64,000 nt of DNA from Vibrio natriegens NBRC 15636 = ATCC 14048 = DSM 759 (GCF_035621455.1 NZ_CP141822.1:2976001-3040000); one strand, 5' to 3'; positions 24,001 through 34,006 are shown, numbered from the stretch's first letter. Program-made: numbers and translations. Notes: generated by a model from the letters alone, not told the origin.

Positions 24001-25115
24001 GGGCGCATCATGCGGTAGATTTCTACCAATGCAGAAATACGATCAACAGTGCTGTCGATACGTAGTGTTTCTGACATGAATGGACCGTGGTCTAGATCGT
24101 TCGTAAACAGAACTTCTAGCGCTTTGTGGCCAGCCTGAGATAGGTTCGCTAGTGCTTCCAGGCTGATTTCCTGGTTAGCAGTAACAATGATCTCGCCTGT
24201 TGCTTCGTTGATGTAATCTTTCGATGCAACTTTACCAACGATGTACTCAACGGGTACTTCGATGTGATCAACGCCATCTTTTTCTAGTTGGCGGATATGA
24301 CGAGCCGTTACGCGACGACCTTGCTCAACGTAAACTTTACCATCTGCTTCGATGTCGAATGACGCAGTTTCACCGCGTAGACGATCAGGAACCAACTCCA
24401 TCAGTAGAGTTTGGTCTTTCACTTCGAAGTTCACTTTCTCGAAGAAGATATCTAGGATTTCTTCAGTCGATTTACCTAGTGCACGAAGGATGATCGATGC
24501 TGGTAGCTTACGACGGCGGTCGATACGTACGTACAGGTTATCCTTAGGATCAAACTCGAAATCAAGCCATGAACCACGGTAAGGAATAACACGTGCGTTA
24601 TATAGAACTTTACCTGATGAGTGGGTCTTACCCTTATCGCTGTCGAAGAACACGCCTGGGCTTCGGTGCAGCTGGGATACGATAACCCTCTCGGTACCGT
24701 TGATTACGAAGGTACCATTGTCTGTCATGAGTGGAATTTCACCCATGTAGACTTCTTGTTCTTTAATGTCTTTTACAGTACCTGCTGGCGCGTCTTTATC
24801 AAAGATAACTAGGCGTAGTTTTACACGTAGTGGCTTTGAGTAAGTTACACCGCGGATTTGACATTCTTTAACGTCAAAAACTGGCTCACCAAGACGGTAG
24901 CTAACGTATTGCAGCTCAGAATTGCCGTTGTAGCTCTGAATTGGAAATACAGAACGGAAAGCGGCTTCAAGACCGTATTGACCTTCAGGATCCTGTTCGA
25001 TAAATTTGTCGAACGAATCGAGCTGGATCGATAGCAGGTATGGAATGTCCAAAACTTGTGGACGAGTACCAAAGTCCTTACGGATGCGCTTTTTCTCGGT
25101 ATAAGAGTAAACCAT
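21087..25115 (-). CDS. rpoB: DNA-directed RNA polymerase subunit beta
   Basis: 1342 residues, the same as E. coli. It is the beta subunit of core RNA polymerase. The rifampicin region has the wild-type, drug-sensitive residues: [18 protein letters not shown] with Q513 and D516, then [12 protein letters not shown] with H526 and S531. Downstream, [19 protein letters not shown] is intact. The segment after EVRDVH reads VTHYGR, where E. coli has PTHYGR. It is translated from ATG at 25115 with GGAACCCC upstream, and shares a transcript with rplL across an attenuator. Confidence 0.99.
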   Translation of the reverse strand: MVYSYTEKKRIRKDFGTRPQVLDIPYLLSIQLDSFDKFIEQDPEGQYGLEAAFRSVFPIQSYNGNSELQYVSYRLGEPVFDVKECQIRGVTYSKPLRVKLRLVIFDKDAPAGTVKDIKEQEVYMGEIPLMTDNGTFVINGTERVIVSQLHRSPGVFFDSDKGKTHSSGKVLYNARVIPYRGSWLDFEFDPKDNLYVRIDRRRKLPASIILRALGKSTEEILDIFFEKVNFEVKDQTLLMELVPDRLRGETASFDIEADGKVYVEQGRRVTARHIRQLEKDGVDHIEVPVEYIVGKVASKDYINEATGEIIVTANQEISLEALANLSQAGHKALEVLFTNDLDHGPFMSETLRIDSTVDRISALVEIYRMMRPGEPPTKEAAEALFESLFFSEERYDLSTVGRMKFNSSIGREDAQEQGTLDETDIVEVMKKLIAIRNGKGEVDDIDHLGNRRIRSVGEMAENQFRVGLVRVERAVKERLSLGDLDAVMPQDLINAKPISAAVKEFFGSSQLSQFMDQNNPLSEVTHKRRISALGPGGLTRERAGFEVRDVHVTHYGRLCPIETPEGPNIGLINSLSAFARCNEYGFLETPYRRVVDGVVTDEVDYLSAIEEGQFVIAQANAALTEEGTFADELITARQKGESGLHPREHAQYMDVATNQVVSIAASLIPFLEHDDANRALMGANMQRQAVPTLKADKPLVGTGIERNVAVDSGVTAVAKRGGVIQSVDASRIVVKVNEEELVPGEAGIDIYNLTKYTRSNQNTCINQRPCVMPGEPVSRGDVLADGPSTDLGELALGQNMRIAFMPWNGYNFEDSILVSERVVQEDRFTTIHIQELTCVARDTKLGSEEITADIPNVGESALSKLDESGIVYIGAEVKGGDILVGKVTPKGETQLTPEEKLLRAIFGEKASDVKDTSLRVPNSVSGTIIDVQVFTRDGVEKDKRALEIEQMQLKEAKKDLTEEFQILEGGLLNRVKAVLIEGGYSEAKLESTERKKWLELTLEDDALQTQLEQLAEQWDELKADFDKKFETKRRKITQGDDLAPGVLKIVKVYLAVKRRIQPGDKMAGRHGNKGVISKINPVEDMPYDEKGQPVDIVLNPLGVPSRMNIGQILEVHLGLAAKGIGDKINQMVKEQQELAKFREFLQKVYDLGETRQKVDVASLSDDEVRTLIKNLRGGLPIATPVFDGASEHLIKELLKLADLPTSGQLTLFDGRTGDAFERPVTVGYMYMLKLNHLVDDKMHARSTGSYSLVTQQPLGGKAQFGGQRFGEMEVWALEAYGAAYTLQEMLTVKSDDVNGRTKMYKNIVDGSHSMEPGMPESFNVLLKEIRSLGINIELEDEE

Positions 25116-25302
25116 GGGGTTCCTCAGCTCGCTGATAAGTGACCCAAACTGTCCGCCCGCTCCTAGTTACTTAAGGGGGGTAAGGGACAGTGACTAAATA
25201 GCTGTTTACTGTAGTGACATTTCATTTCGATAGAATGAAATGTTTTTTGCATGGGTATAAGGCGCTTAAACAGCGGGAAAATTCACCTATACCCTACAGC
25301 GC
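25116..25302 (-). other. rplL-rpoB intergenic processing region
   Basis: No gene. On the minus strand, the arms GGGTATAGG and CCTTATACCC (25253-25294) enclose about 24 nt and resemble the RNase III stem known between rplL and rpoB in E. coli. A perfect 9 bp hairpin CATTTCATT/AATGAAATG (25218-25242, 7 nt loop) follows closer to rpoB. Confidence 0.55.
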
Positions 25303-25333
25303 AAAAAGGCCGGTGGTTAAAAAACCACCAGCC
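25303..25333 (-). terminator. attenuator between rplL and rpoB
   Basis: On the minus strand GGCTGGTGGTT, loop TTTT, AACCACCGGCC, then TTTTT, 34 bp after the rplL stop. In E. coli a leaky terminator at this place lowers rpoBC expression relative to L7/L12; the position and strength here fit that role. Confidence 0.85.
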
Positions 25334-25366
25334 AATTAGCCGTTAGGCTAAGAAACTATGCAATAA

Positions 25367-25735
25367 TTACTTAACAGCAACAGTTGCACCAGCTTCTTCT
25401 AGCTGAGCTTTAAGAGCGTCAGCTTCTGCTTTGTCAACACCTTCTTTAAGAGGTGCTGGAGCGCCGTCTACAAGAGCTTTAGCTTCTTTAAGACCTAGGC
25501 CAGTTGCGCCACGTACTGCTTTGATTACAGCAACTTTGTTACCGCCAGCAGCTTCTAGGATTACGTCGAATTCAGTTTGCTCAGCAGCAGCTTCGCCTGC
25601 AGCAGCGCCGCCAGCTACAACAGCAGCAGCAGCAGAAACACCGAATTTCTCTTCCATTGCTTCGATTAGTTCAACAACTTGCATTACAGACATTTCTGCA
25701 ACTGCGTCTAGGATTTGCTCGTTAGTAATAGACAT
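25367..25735 (-). CDS. rplL: 50S ribosomal protein L7/L12
   Basis: 122 residues. The N-terminal dimerisation helices ([24 protein letters not shown]) are followed by an Ala/Gly-rich hinge (~38-52) and the C-terminal factor-binding domain with [15 protein letters not shown]. It forms the ribosomal stalk with L10 and recruits EF-Tu and EF-G. It is the last ribosomal gene before the attenuator that separates it from rpoB. Confidence 0.98.
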   Translation of the reverse strand: MSITNEQILDAVAEMSVMQVVELIEAMEEKFGVSAAAAVVAGGAAAGEAAAEQTEFDVILEAAGGNKVAVIKAVRGATGLGLKEAKALVDGAPAPLKEGVDKAEADALKAQLEEAGATVAVK

Positions 25736-25792
25736 AACAATTCTCTTTTAAGTCAACAATAAGTTTATTAAGCAACCAGTAAAAAGCAAGGC

Positions 25793-26287
25793 TTACGCCG
25801 CTGCTTCTTCTTTTTGATCGCGGATAGCAGCGAAGGTACGTACCAGCTTGCCAGCAGAAGCTTCTTTCATGCACATCATTAGGCGTGCGATTGCTTCGTC
25901 GTAAGTTGGTAGTGTCGCTAGTACTTCAGCGTCAGTTAGCGCGCCTTCAAATGCAGCAGCTTTGATCTCGAAGTCTTTGTTCTCTTTAGCGAAGTCTTTG
26001 AAAAGACGCGCTGCAGCACCTGGGTGCTCGTTAGAGAACGCGATTAGAGTAGGACCAGTGAATGTCTCAGTTAGACATTCGTAGTCTGTACCCTGAACCG
26101 CACGACGTGCTAGAGTGTTACGCACGACTTTCATGTAAACGCCAGCTTCACGAGCTTGTTTACGTAGAGAAGTCATTGCGCCAACTTCAACGCCACGAGA
26201 ATCAGCTACAACTGCAGAAAGTGCACCACTGGCAGCTTCGTTGACTTCAGCAACAATTGCTTTTTTGTCTTGAAGGTTTAAAGCCAT
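25793..26287 (-). CDS. rplJ: 50S ribosomal protein L10
   Basis: 164 residues from ATG 26287, preceded by GGAGTAAATCCAAG; the upstream frame extension lies in the regulatory leader and is not coding. It begins [17 protein letters not shown], typical of L10, and is complete. L10 anchors L7/L12 dimers to 23S rRNA and, as an L10-L12 complex, represses its own mRNA through the leader. It is followed after 57 bp by rplL. Confidence 0.97.
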   Translation of the reverse strand: MALNLQDKKAIVAEVNEAASGALSAVVADSRGVEVGAMTSLRKQAREAGVYMKVVRNTLARRAVQGTDYECLTETFTGPTLIAFSNEHPGAAARLFKDFAKENKDFEIKAAAFEGALTDAEVLATLPTYDEAIARLMMCMKEASAGKLVRTFAAIRDQKEEAAA

Positions 26288-26540
26288 CTTGGATTTACTC
26301 CTGGTTGTCGTTACACCACTCACTATCATCACGACAGTGAGAGCTATTGAGGTGCATTCCCAGAAGAAAGTTAACTATTAAAATAGAGCTTTCTGTCAGT
26401 TCGGGCACCATCTACGTAGGGTAATTAAGTTTACTAATTAGCAAACACCTACGGTCTTGGACGGAGACTGGGTCTTAATTCAATTCGAACTAGGAGACAG
26501 TTCAAAGAACCAAAGTTCAGCCCCAACCACAAATATTAGG
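26288..26540 (-). promoter_or_regulatory. L10 leader, autoregulatory mRNA element of rplJL
   Basis: The 5' UTR of rplJ. On the minus strand it contains GTCCAAGACCGTAGGTG and, after a small stem with GTTTGC, ACCCTACGTAGATGGTG (about 26406-26465). These two halves pair and match the conserved core of the gammaproteobacterial L10 leader, where L10(L12)4 binds to repress translation. The final part before the ribosome site holds CACTGTCGTGATGATAGTG, a hairpin. Confidence 0.85.
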
Positions 26541-26546
26541 CGCAAA

Positions 26547-26574
26547 ATTATACACTAATTTTGCACCTAAGCAA
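26547..26574 (-). promoter_or_regulatory. rplJ promoter embedded in an inverted repeat
   Basis: On the minus strand: -35 TTGCTT (complement 26569-26574), 16 bp spacer, -10 TATAAT (complement 26547-26552). The spacer and -10 lie in a 15 bp inverted repeat (26536-26550 and 26556-26570, one mismatch, 5 nt loop). It starts 6 bp upstream of the end of rplA and corresponds to the E. coli L10 promoter. Confidence 0.8.
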
Positions 26575-26579
26575 ATAAA

Positions 26580-27281
26580 TTATGCTTGAGTGTTCAGGCT
26601 AGCCTGATCAACAGCAACACCAGCACCCATAGTAGTAGAGATGCTTACTTTCTTCAGGAAAGTACCTTTCGCTGAAGATGGCTTAGCTTTCTTAAGAGCG
26701 ATTAGAAGAGACTCTAGGTTCTCTTTGATCTGCTCTGCAGAGAAGTTAGCTTTACCGATAGTAGTGTGGATGATGCCGTTTTTGTCGTTACGGTAACGAA
26801 CCTGACCAGCTTTAGCGTTCTTAACTGCTTCAGCAACGTTAGGAGTTACAGTACCAACTTTAGGGTTTGGCATTAGACCGCGAGGACCTAGGATAGTACC
26901 TAGTTGACCTACAACGCGCATTGCATCTGGAGAAGCAACAACTACGTCAAAGTTCATTTCGCCTTTCTTCACTTGCTCAGCAAGATCTTCCATACCAACG
27001 ATGTCTGCGCCAGCTTCTTTAGCTGCTTCAGCGTTTGCACCTTGAGTGAACACTGCAACGCGGATTTCGCGGCCAGTACCGTGAGGTAGTACAGTTGCAC
27101 CACGTACGTTCTGGTCAGATTTACGAGCATCGATGCCTAGGTTAACAGCAACGTCTACAGACTCAACGAATTTAGCAGTCGCTAGTTCTTGAAGAAGAGC
27201 AACAGCTTCGTTGATTTCGTATTCTTTAGTTACGTCAACTTTTTCGCGGATTACGCGCATGCGCTTAGTTAGTTTTGCCAT
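26580..27281 (-). CDS. rplA: 50S ribosomal protein L1
   Basis: 233 residues, complete. [16 protein letters not shown] and the family block [14 protein letters not shown] near 130-145 identify L1. It binds 23S rRNA at the mobile L1 stalk that guides tRNA leaving the E site, and it represses the rplKA mRNA when in excess. The start is 4 bp after the rplK stop, so the two are translationally coupled. Confidence 0.98.
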   Translation of the reverse strand: MAKLTKRMRVIREKVDVTKEYEINEAVALLQELATAKFVESVDVAVNLGIDARKSDQNVRGATVLPHGTGREIRVAVFTQGANAEAAKEAGADIVGMEDLAEQVKKGEMNFDVVVASPDAMRVVGQLGTILGPRGLMPNPKVGTVTPNVAEAVKNAKAGQVRYRNDKNGIIHTTIGKANFSAEQIKENLESLLIALKKAKPSSAKGTFLKKVSISTTMGAGVAVDQASLNTQA

Positions 27282-27285
27282 GATC

Positions 27286-27714
27286 TTAACCCTCTACCAC
27301 TAGGCCCATTGAACGAGCAGTACCAGCGATTGAGCGTTTCATCGCTTCGATGTCAGCACCAGTCATATCAGCAGCTTTAGTTTCTGCGATTTCTTGGATT
27401 TGAGCGTCAGTTACAGTACCAACTTTTTCAGTGTTTGGACGACCTGAACCAGACTTAACGCCAGCAGCTTTCTTAAGTAGAACAGCAGCAGGTGGAGTCT
27501 TAGTTACGAACGTGAAAGAACGGTCGTTGTAAACAGTGATAACTACTGGAGTCGGTAGACCTTTCTCGATAGATTCTGTTTTCGCGTTGAACGCTTTACA
27601 GAATTCCATGATGTTAACACCGTGTTGACCTAGTGCAGGACCTACTGGTGGACTAGGGTTAGCCATACCAGCAGCAACTTGTAGCTTGATGTAAGCTTCA
27701 ACTTTCTTAGCCAT
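27286..27714 (-). CDS. rplK: 50S ribosomal protein L11
   Basis: 142 residues, exactly the usual length. It begins [29 protein letters not shown], with the proline-rich N-terminal domain at the GTPase-associated centre, and ends with the rRNA-binding C-terminal domain. It is needed for RelA-dependent stringent response in relatives. It is the first gene of the rplKA unit behind the promoter at 27810-27838. Confidence 0.98.
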   Translation of the reverse strand: MAKKVEAYIKLQVAAGMANPSPPVGPALGQHGVNIMEFCKAFNAKTESIEKGLPTPVVITVYNDRSFTFVTKTPPAAVLLKKAAGVKSGSGRPNTEKVGTVTDAQIQEIAETKAADMTGADIEAMKRSIAGTARSMGLVVEG

Positions 27715-27796
27715 GATAATTCCTAAATTTGGGTACTCGCGCTAATCACAGATCAGCTCCCCGTTTGTGTAAGATACTTTTTACTTCACTAGAAGT

Positions 27797-27832
27797 AAAA
27801 AGGCGCGAAATTATAGTAATAATTCGCGCCTT
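27797..27832 (-). terminator. terminator of secE-nusG overlapping the rplK promoter
   Basis: On the minus strand AAGGCGCGAA, a 13 nt loop, TTCGCGCCTT and TTTTT in all. The loop contains the -10 of the next promoter. A second perfect hairpin TTTTTACTTC/GAAGTAAAAA (27778-27801) begins within the T-run. Confidence 0.75.
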
Positions 27833-27838
27833 ATACAA
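27810..27838 (-). promoter_or_regulatory. rplK (L11) promoter
   Basis: -35 TTGTAT (complement 27833-27838), 17 bp spacer, -10 TATAAT (complement 27810-27815). Transcription would start inside the right arm of the nusG terminator. Confidence 0.75.
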
Positions 27839-27879
27839 CCCTAAAAAGGTGATTTTTTATACTCTTTAAATTAAGAGTC

Positions 27880-28428
27880 TTAGTCTAGTTTTTCAACCTG
27901 ACCAAATTCAAGCTCAACTGGTGTTGCACGACCAAAGATCGATACAGACACTTTCAGGCGGCTCTTCTCATAATCCACTTCTTCAACAGTACCGTTGAAG
28001 TCAGCAAATGGACCTTCATTAACACGTACCACTTCACCCGCTTCGTACATAGTACGAGGACGTGGCGCTTCGCTCGCTTTCTCAAGACGGTTAAGAATCG
28101 CGTCAGCTTCTTTATCTGTGATAGGAGCAGGACGGTCCGAGGTACCACCAATGAAGCCCATGACACGCGGCACACTGCGTACAAGGTGCCATGATTCATC
28201 GTTCATAATCATCTGAACAAGGACGTAACCTGGGAAGAACTTACGCTCAGATTTGCGGCGCTGACCCGCGCGCATTTCTACTACTTCTTCAGTAGGAACT
28301 AGTACTTCACCGAATAGCTCTTCCATGCCGTGCATTTTGATATGCTCGCGCAGAGATTGAGCTACACGACCTTCAAATCCAGAGAAGGCTTGAACCACAT
28401 ACCAGCGTTTTTTTGGAGCTTCACTCAT
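27880..28428 (-). CDS. nusG: transcription termination/antitermination factor NusG
   Basis: 182 residues (E. coli 181). The N-terminal NGN domain ([24 protein letters not shown] near 66-74) binds the RNA polymerase clamp, and the C-terminal KOW domain ([20 protein letters not shown]) contacts Rho or ribosomal protein S10. It suppresses pausing and helps Rho, and also joins rRNA antitermination complexes such as those expected for the rRNA operons here. It lies 13 bp after secE. Confidence 0.98.
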   Translation of the reverse strand: MSEAPKKRWYVVQAFSGFEGRVAQSLREHIKMHGMEELFGEVLVPTEEVVEMRAGQRRKSERKFFPGYVLVQMIMNDESWHLVRSVPRVMGFIGGTSDRPAPITDKEADAILNRLEKASEAPRPRTMYEAGEVVRVNEGPFADFNGTVEEVDYEKSRLKVSVSIFGRATPVELEFGQVEKLD

Positions 28429-28441
28429 GAATTAAAACCCT

Positions 28442-28822
28442 CTATACCCCAGTCGCTAGAGCTACTAGACGAACCATAATTCCGTCAATACCCCATAGCG
28501 CTAGAGCCATTACAATACTTACAGCTAAAACGATCAGTGTTGTTTGCATGGTTTCTTGGCGAGTAGGCCAAACAACTTTACGTACTTCCATACGCGATTC
28601 TTTTGCAAAACTGATCGCTGCTTTACCTTTAGTCGTTGTTGCTGCAACGCCTAGAGCAGCTGCAATAAGAACAACAACACCTGCAGCGCGAATCACTACA
28701 GACATTTCACCATACAGGTAATTACCCACAACAGCGGCAGCTGCCAATACGAAAGCGACGATCCACTTGAACGTATCTGCTGCATTTGAGCTATCAGGAG
28801 TTTCAGCATTATTTGCTTTCAT
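28442..28822 (-). CDS. secE: preprotein translocase subunit SecE
   Basis: 126 residues from ATG 28822 (E. coli 127); a start 18 bp upstream is less likely. Three membrane segments of the enterobacterial type lie near 18-35, 42-61 and 93-115. The conserved cytoplasmic amphipathic stretch reads ESRMEVRKVVWPTRQETMQTT. SecE clamps the SecY channel in the inner membrane. It forms the operon secE-nusG. Confidence 0.97.
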   Translation of the reverse strand: MKANNAETPDSSNAADTFKWIVAFVLAAAAVVGNYLYGEMSVVIRAAGVVVLIAAALGVAATTTKGKAAISFAKESRMEVRKVVWPTRQETMQTTLIVLAVSIVMALALWGIDGIMVRLVALATGV

Positions 28823-28860
28823 AAAACCAACCTGTTTCAAGTCTTAATATAGACGACAAC

Positions 28861-28943
28861 AACCCCGCTGTTGCAGGGCAAACTCCAAATCGCTGAAAAA
28901 ATCAGCGTACTCTTAATAAGATTAAGCCCGTTTGCTTAATCTT
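28861..28943 (-). promoter_or_regulatory. structured region upstream of secE
   Basis: Perfect inverted repeats AAGATTAAGC/GCTTAATCTT (28918-28943) and CGCTGA/TCAGCG (28891-28907), plus a CCCTGC/GCGGGG imperfect pair nearer secE. The first is followed on the minus strand by TATTAAG. A promoter must lie here or just upstream, but I could not single out convincing hexamers. Confidence 0.4.
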
Positions 28944-29000
28944 GCTCCGCACTCAAGCAACTTCTGGACAAGAAAACAGCAAAAATTATGTTGAGTGCAG

Positions 29001-29028
29001 AAAAAGGGCATCAAATGATGCCCTTTTT
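29001..29028 (-). terminator. rho-independent terminator of tufB
   Basis: AAAAAGGGCATCA and TGATGCCCTTTTT with a two-base centre, so effectively a GGGCAT/ATGCCC stem with flanking A and T runs. It ends the tRNA-tufB operon and would also work in the other direction. Confidence 0.9.
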
Positions 29029-29090
29029 GCTACTGGTTCGTCAAATCTAATTCAAGATTTTCCGATAGCATCCGTCTAATTCGCTATGAA

Positions 29091-30275
29091 TTAGTCGAAG
29101 ATCTTAGCAACAACACCAGCACCTACTGTACGGCCACCTTCACGGATCGCGAAACGTAGACCTTCGTCCATTGCGATTGGTGCGATTAGCTCAACAGTCA
29201 TTTGTACGTTGTCGCCTGGCATTACCATTTCTACGCCTTCTGGTAGCGTGATGTCACCAGTTACGTCAGTTGTACGGAAGTAGAACTGTGGACGGTAGCC
29301 TTTGAAGAATGGAGTGTGACGACCACCTTCATCTTTAGACAGTACGTATACTTCTGATTCGAATTTAGTGTGTGGAGTGATTGAACCTGGCTTAGCTAGT
29401 ACTTGACCACGTTCTACTTCGTCACGCTTAGTACCACGTAGAAGTGCACCAACGTTCTCACCCGCACGACCTTCGTCTAGAAGCTTACGGAACATTTCAA
29501 CACCAGTACATGTAGTAGTGATGGTGTCTTTGATACCAACGATAGCAACTTCGTCACCTACGTTTAGGATACCACGTTCGATACGACCAGTTACTACAGT
29601 ACCACGGCCTTGGATCGAGAATACGTCTTCGATTGGCATTAGGAACGGTAGGTCTACTGCACGCTCTGGTTCTGGGATGTATGAATCTAGCGCTTCTGCT
29701 AGTTCAACGATTTTCGCTTCCCACTGCTCTTCGCCGTTTAGTGCGCCTAGTGCAGAACCTTGGATAACTGGTAGGTCATCACCTGGGAAATCGTACTCAG
29801 ATAGAAGCTCACGAACTTCCATTTCTACTAGTTCTAGTAGCTCTTCATCGTCAACCATGTCACATTTGTTCATGAATACGATGATGTATGGGATACCAAC
29901 CTGACGGCCTAGTAGGATGTGCTCACGAGTTTGAGGCATTGGGCCATCTGTTGCAGCAACAACTAGGATACCACCGTCCATTTGCGCAGCACCAGTGATC
30001 ATGTTTTTAACATAGTCAGCGTGTCCTGGGCAGTCTACGTGTGCGTAGTGACGAGTTGGAGTGTCGTACTCTACGTGAGAAGTAGAGATTGTGATACCGC
30101 GCTCACGCTCTTCTGGAGCGTTATCGATAGATGCGAAGTCTTTCGCTTCACCGCCGTAAACTTTAGCAAGAGTAGTACAGATAGCTGCAGTTAGAGTTGT
30201 TTTACCGTGGTCAACGTGGCCGATAGTACCAACGTTTACGTGCGGTTTTACACGTTCAAATTTTGCTTTAGACAT
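29091..30275 (-). CDS. tufB: translation elongation factor Tu
   Basis: 394 residues from ATG 30275 ([17 protein letters not shown]); the frame continues upstream but only into the tRNA spacer. GTP-binding motifs: GHVDHGKT (19-26), DCPGHADYV (81-89) and NKCD (136-139). EF-Tu delivers aminoacyl-tRNA to the ribosome. The order tRNA-Thr, Tyr, Gly, Thr, tufB is the same as the E. coli thrU-tyrU-glyT-thrT-tufB operon, so this is the tufB-type copy. A second tuf copy may exist elsewhere. Confidence 0.98.
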   Translation of the reverse strand: MSKAKFERVKPHVNVGTIGHVDHGKTTLTAAICTTLAKVYGGEAKDFASIDNAPEERERGITISTSHVEYDTPTRHYAHVDCPGHADYVKNMITGAAQMDGGILVVAATDGPMPQTREHILLGRQVGIPYIIVFMNKCDMVDDEELLELVEMEVRELLSEYDFPGDDLPVIQGSALGALNGEEQWEAKIVELAEALDSYIPEPERAVDLPFLMPIEDVFSIQGRGTVVTGRIERGILNVGDEVAIVGIKDTITTTCTGVEMFRKLLDEGRAGENVGALLRGTKRDEVERGQVLAKPGSITPHTKFESEVYVLSKDEGGRHTPFFKGYRPQFYFRTTDVTGDITLPEGVEMVMPGDNVQMTVELIAPIAMDEGLRFAIREGGRTVGAGVVAKIFD

Positions 30276-30378
30276 GAGTGGTCCCTCTAGGTACGGATTT
30301 TGGTGGCCCAGTTTGACCACGCAACCAAAAAAAAGATTATTGGTAAATCTAATATCAAAAGGAAATAAACTTTAGAGC

Positions 30379-30454
<76 letters not shown>

Positions 30455-30467
30455 ACTCAAATTAGAG

Positions 30468-30542
<75 letters not shown>

Positions 30543-30577
30543 AACACGTAACTCTGAGAGCTATTTCCTAAAGAATA

Positions 30578-30662
<85 letters not shown>

Positions 30663-30715
30663 AAAATTTCTAGCCATTCTCACTACTCGTTGTTTCTTTA
30701 AGAAACAGGAGAGAA

Positions 30716-30791
<76 letters not shown>

Positions 30792-30804
30792 ATAAGTGGT
30801 GCGC

Positions 30805-30833
30805 ATTCTATTGAATGATTTTCTAGGTTGCAA
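30805..30833 (-). promoter_or_regulatory. promoter of the tRNA-tufB operon
   Basis: -35 TTGCAA (complement 30828-30833), 17 bp spacer, -10 TAGAAT (complement 30805-30810), followed by a GCGC discriminator typical of stringently controlled stable RNA promoters. A/T-rich DNA (30838-30870) lies upstream. Confidence 0.8.
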
Positions 30834-30997
30834 TAGGAATTTAAAAAAAAATCATAAATTTCGATTTTTTGCATTCGTTTGCTGCAAAAACGTACAAACT
30901 TCGCTTTTTTAAAGCAAACTTCGACCTCTGTCGCTTGCTTTAAAGTGCGCTTGATGTATGTTCATGCTCTCAATGAAACCAAGGATGAAAGAGCCCC

Positions 30998-31921
30998 ATG
31001 AGTCCATTTTTGTCATTTGACCGTGCCAACTGGGCAGATTTAAGAAACTCTGTGCCAATGACACTTTCTGAAGAAGACTTAACTGCACTTCAGGGCATAA
31101 ATGAAAATCTTACCATGGAGGAGGCAGTAGAAATCTACCTGCCATTGTCTCGCCTATTAAATTTGTATGTACAGGCTCGCCAGAGTCGTAATACGGTTCT
31201 TCAACAGTTTTTGAATACTGAAGAACATGCCCCTCCCTTTGTGATTGGAATCGCCGGGAGTGTAGCGGTAGGCAAAAGCACAACAGCTCGTATTCTAAAA
31301 GCGCTGCTTTCCCGCTGGGAAAATCATCCTAAAGTATCTTTGGTTACGACGGATGGCTTTTTGTATCCCAAGAAAGTCTTGGAAGAAAAAGGCATCATGC
31401 ATCGCAAGGGTTTCCCTGAGTCTTACGACATCAAACGCTTAGTTGAGTTTATGTCTGATGTAAAAGCCGGGAAGCCGGATCTTGAAGTTCCTGTCTACTC
31501 GCATATTACTTATGACATTACCGACGAACTCAAGAAAGTCGACAGGCCTGATGTTCTGATCATTGAAGGGTTAAACGTATTACAGAGCGGTATGGATTAT
31601 CCCCACGATCCTCATAGAGTGTTTGTTTCAGACTTTTTGGATTTCTCTATTTACGTCGATGCGGAATCTGACACCATTGAACAATGGTATGTGGAAAGAT
31701 TTTTGAAGTTCCGCCGAGGGGCTTTTACCAAACCAGGGTCTTATTTTAGTCACTATACTCAGCTGTCGACTGAAGAAGCGAAAAATAAGGCAAAAGAGAT
31801 CTGGCAGAGTATTAATGGGCTCAACTTAGAGCATAATATTCTTCCTACCCGAGAAAGAGCCCATTTGATCTTACATAAAGGGGTTAATCACCTCGTAGAC
31901 AAAGTATCTCTACGAAAGTAA
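30998..31921 (+). CDS. coaA: pantothenate kinase CoaA (type I)
   Basis: 307 residues (E. coli 316). It phosphorylates pantothenate, the controlling step of coenzyme A synthesis, and is feedback-inhibited by CoA in relatives. The Walker A loop GSVAVGKST lies at 87-95; TTDGFLYP and the late segment YFSHYTQLS near 247-255 are typical of type I enzymes. It is convergent with birA and divergent from the tRNA operon, as in enterobacteria, where coaA also neighbours birA and murB. Confidence 0.96.
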   Translation: MSPFLSFDRANWADLRNSVPMTLSEEDLTALQGINENLTMEEAVEIYLPLSRLLNLYVQARQSRNTVLQQFLNTEEHAPPFVIGIAGSVAVGKSTTARILKALLSRWENHPKVSLVTTDGFLYPKKVLEEKGIMHRKGFPESYDIKRLVEFMSDVKAGKPDLEVPVYSHITYDITDELKKVDRPDVLIIEGLNVLQSGMDYPHDPHRVFVSDFLDFSIYVDAESDTIEQWYVERFLKFRRGAFTKPGSYFSHYTQLSTEEAKNKAKEIWQSINGLNLEHNILPTRERAHLILHKGVNHLVDKVSLRK

Positions 31922-31930
31922 GGGGATAAC

Positions 31931-32896
31931 TCAATCCCCTTTTCTCAAAGAAATCTCTCCACCAATGTAGGTTTCTAATCCATTGTCAGTCTCAAGTACC
32001 ACACCACCTTGCTGATCGATACCTTGAACAATCCCCTTCACTTCTCTGGCTCCCATTAAGAGTTTGACCGGGCGTCCAATGAAGTTATCCAGACGATTCC
32101 AGCGATCAACAAAGCCTGCCAGTCCCATCATTTCGTAATCGACCAGTATCGTCTTCCAATGCTCAATTAGCGTCAAAGCAAGCTGAGTTCTGTCTAAGCG
32201 GAGATCAGCACACACTTGATTTAACGTCGTCCAGGGCTGGTCAATATCAGGCTGTTTATCTGGCATACCAATGTTTAGACCCATTCCTATTACGAGATTA
32301 GCTGCACCACCGGCTTGGCCTGACATTTCTACCAGAATGCCCGCGAGCTTTTTATCTTGATAATAGAGATCGTTTGGCCACTTGAGCTTAACGCCCTGGA
32401 TGCCCATTTCCTCTAATGCTTCAACCGCAGCGATACCAATAACGAGACTCAAGCCCATTGCTGCGGCCATCCCCGCATCAAGACGCCAGTACATAGACAA
32501 ATATAAGTTGGAGCCAAACGGAGAAACCCATTGGCGACCACGACGGCCACGACCGCTAGCTTGGTACTCAGCGACACAAACACGGCCTTTTTCGGATTCA
32601 TTCACCCGCTCTAACAAGTACTGGTTGGTGGAATCAATCACTGGGATTAACTCCAGTTTTGGCTCGGAGCTATCCGTGAGTCTCGTCTCGTCTAACAATT
32701 GCATGGGATGAGCCAATTGATAACCACGTCCTTGAATACGGTATATATCCACACCCCATTCACTCAGACCTTTAATATGCTTAGCAATGGCGGCTCTTGA
32801 GATACCAAGGTCATGACCTAGGGCTTCACCTGAATGGAACTCGCCATCACTGAGTGTTTTCAGGATATGCAGTTTTGTTGCATGCTCTTTTCTCAT
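31931..32896 (-). CDS. birA: bifunctional biotin-protein ligase / biotin operon repressor BirA
   Basis: 321 residues (E. coli 321). The N-terminal winged helix (1-60, GHDLGISRAAIAKHIKGL) makes it a repressor-type ligase. The catalytic domain has the biotinyl-AMP loop SGRGRRGRQW (114-123) and KWPNDL (~183-188). The C-terminal SH3-like domain is present. It attaches biotin to acetyl-CoA carboxylase BCCP and represses the biotin genes. Its start overlaps the murB stop by 4 bp (ATGA type), so the pair is translationally coupled. Confidence 0.95.
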   Translation of the reverse strand: MRKEHATKLHILKTLSDGEFHSGEALGHDLGISRAAIAKHIKGLSEWGVDIYRIQGRGYQLAHPMQLLDETRLTDSSEPKLELIPVIDSTNQYLLERVNESEKGRVCVAEYQASGRGRRGRQWVSPFGSNLYLSMYWRLDAGMAAAMGLSLVIGIAAVEALEEMGIQGVKLKWPNDLYYQDKKLAGILVEMSGQAGGAANLVIGMGLNIGMPDKQPDIDQPWTTLNQVCADLRLDRTQLALTLIEHWKTILVDYEMMGLAGFVDRWNRLDNFIGRPVKLLMGAREVKGIVQGIDQQGGVVLETDNGLETYIGGEISLRKGD

Positions 32897-33936
32897 TGCG
32901 CAGCCTCTATCTCAGCAAGATTGGTTTCACCACCACGATTGATAAACCGAACTTCATGCTCGAGCTCTATCTGGTATTTATTCCATACCGTCTGCTTAAC
33001 GAGAGATGCCAGAGCCAATACATCTTGCGCACTGCAGTTGTCCACGTTAGTTAGCACTAATGCTTGCAAAGGGTTAACTTGCGCGCCATTAACAGAGATC
33101 CCTTTAAGACCACATTGATCAATGAGCCAACCCGCAGCCACTTTCATTCCATTTTCTGCAGGGTATGCCACCAGGTCATGATGCGCCTCAACCAGTTGAT
33201 CATAATGATCTTGAGAGATCACAGGGTTCTTAAAAAAGCTGCCTGCATTACCCACTTTCGCAGGATCAGGCAATTTTTCTTGGCGAACCTGGCAAACACG
33301 TTCAAATATGGATGCTGGACTTAACTTTTCAGTAGGAATACTTTGCAAGGGACCATATTGGTTGATCGGTTTCCATTCTTTGTTCAGCTTAAGTCCAACA
33401 GCAGAAATAAAACATTCACCATAAAAAGCATGCTTAAAGATAGAGTCACGATAACCAAATTCGCACTCATCTGCGTTCATGCGTCGCGATTCAAATGTTG
33501 TGAGATCTAAGATATCCACGTAGTCACAAACATCTTTCAATTCTAATCCGTAAGCACCAATGTTTTGGATGGGCGCAGAGCCTGCACAACCAGGGATGAG
33601 CGCTAGGTTTTCTATGCCACCTAAGCCTCGCTCAACACACCAGGAAACTAATTCAGGCCAATCTTCACCACCTTCGATATGTAGCAAGTAATGCTCGTCA
33701 GTCTCTTCTACTACTTTGCCAAGCAGTCTATTGACGATAACCAGACCTTCGTAATGCTCAGTGAACAGCACATTACTTCCTTTGCCCAGGAACAGCTTAG
33801 GTAAGCTTTTGAAAGCAGGTTCCTGAAAAAGTTGAATAACATCGTCAACAGACTCAACGACGGCTAAATACGAACATGTCTGTTCGATACCAAAAGTGTG
33901 ATAAGCCTTAAGGCTCGCATTTGTTTTAATTTGCAT
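32893..33936 (-). CDS. murB: UDP-N-acetylenolpyruvoylglucosamine reductase MurB
   Basis: 347 residues from ATG 33936; the frame also allows a TTG four codons upstream, but no convincing ribosome site precedes either. FAD enzyme of peptidoglycan precursor synthesis, giving UDP-MurNAc with NADPH. FAD-binding loop LGKGSNVLF near 48-56, IPGCAGSAPIQNIGAYG, and the active-site serine in GNAGSFFKNP identify a type I MurB. Directly upstream of birA. Confidence 0.95.
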   Translation of the reverse strand: MQIKTNASLKAYHTFGIEQTCSYLAVVESVDDVIQLFQEPAFKSLPKLFLGKGSNVLFTEHYEGLVIVNRLLGKVVEETDEHYLLHIEGGEDWPELVSWCVERGLGGIENLALIPGCAGSAPIQNIGAYGLELKDVCDYVDILDLTTFESRRMNADECEFGYRDSIFKHAFYGECFISAVGLKLNKEWKPINQYGPLQSIPTEKLSPASIFERVCQVRQEKLPDPAKVGNAGSFFKNPVISQDHYDQLVEAHHDLVAYPAENGMKVAAGWLIDQCGLKGISVNGAQVNPLQALVLTNVDNCSAQDVLALASLVKQTVWNKYQIELEHEVRFINRGGETNLAEIEAAQ

Positions 33937-34006
33937 AGTGGTTTGCAACGCCAGATAAGATTCTCTTAAACTGTCAACATTCTACCTTAGAACTCTTTTA
34001 ACCGCA

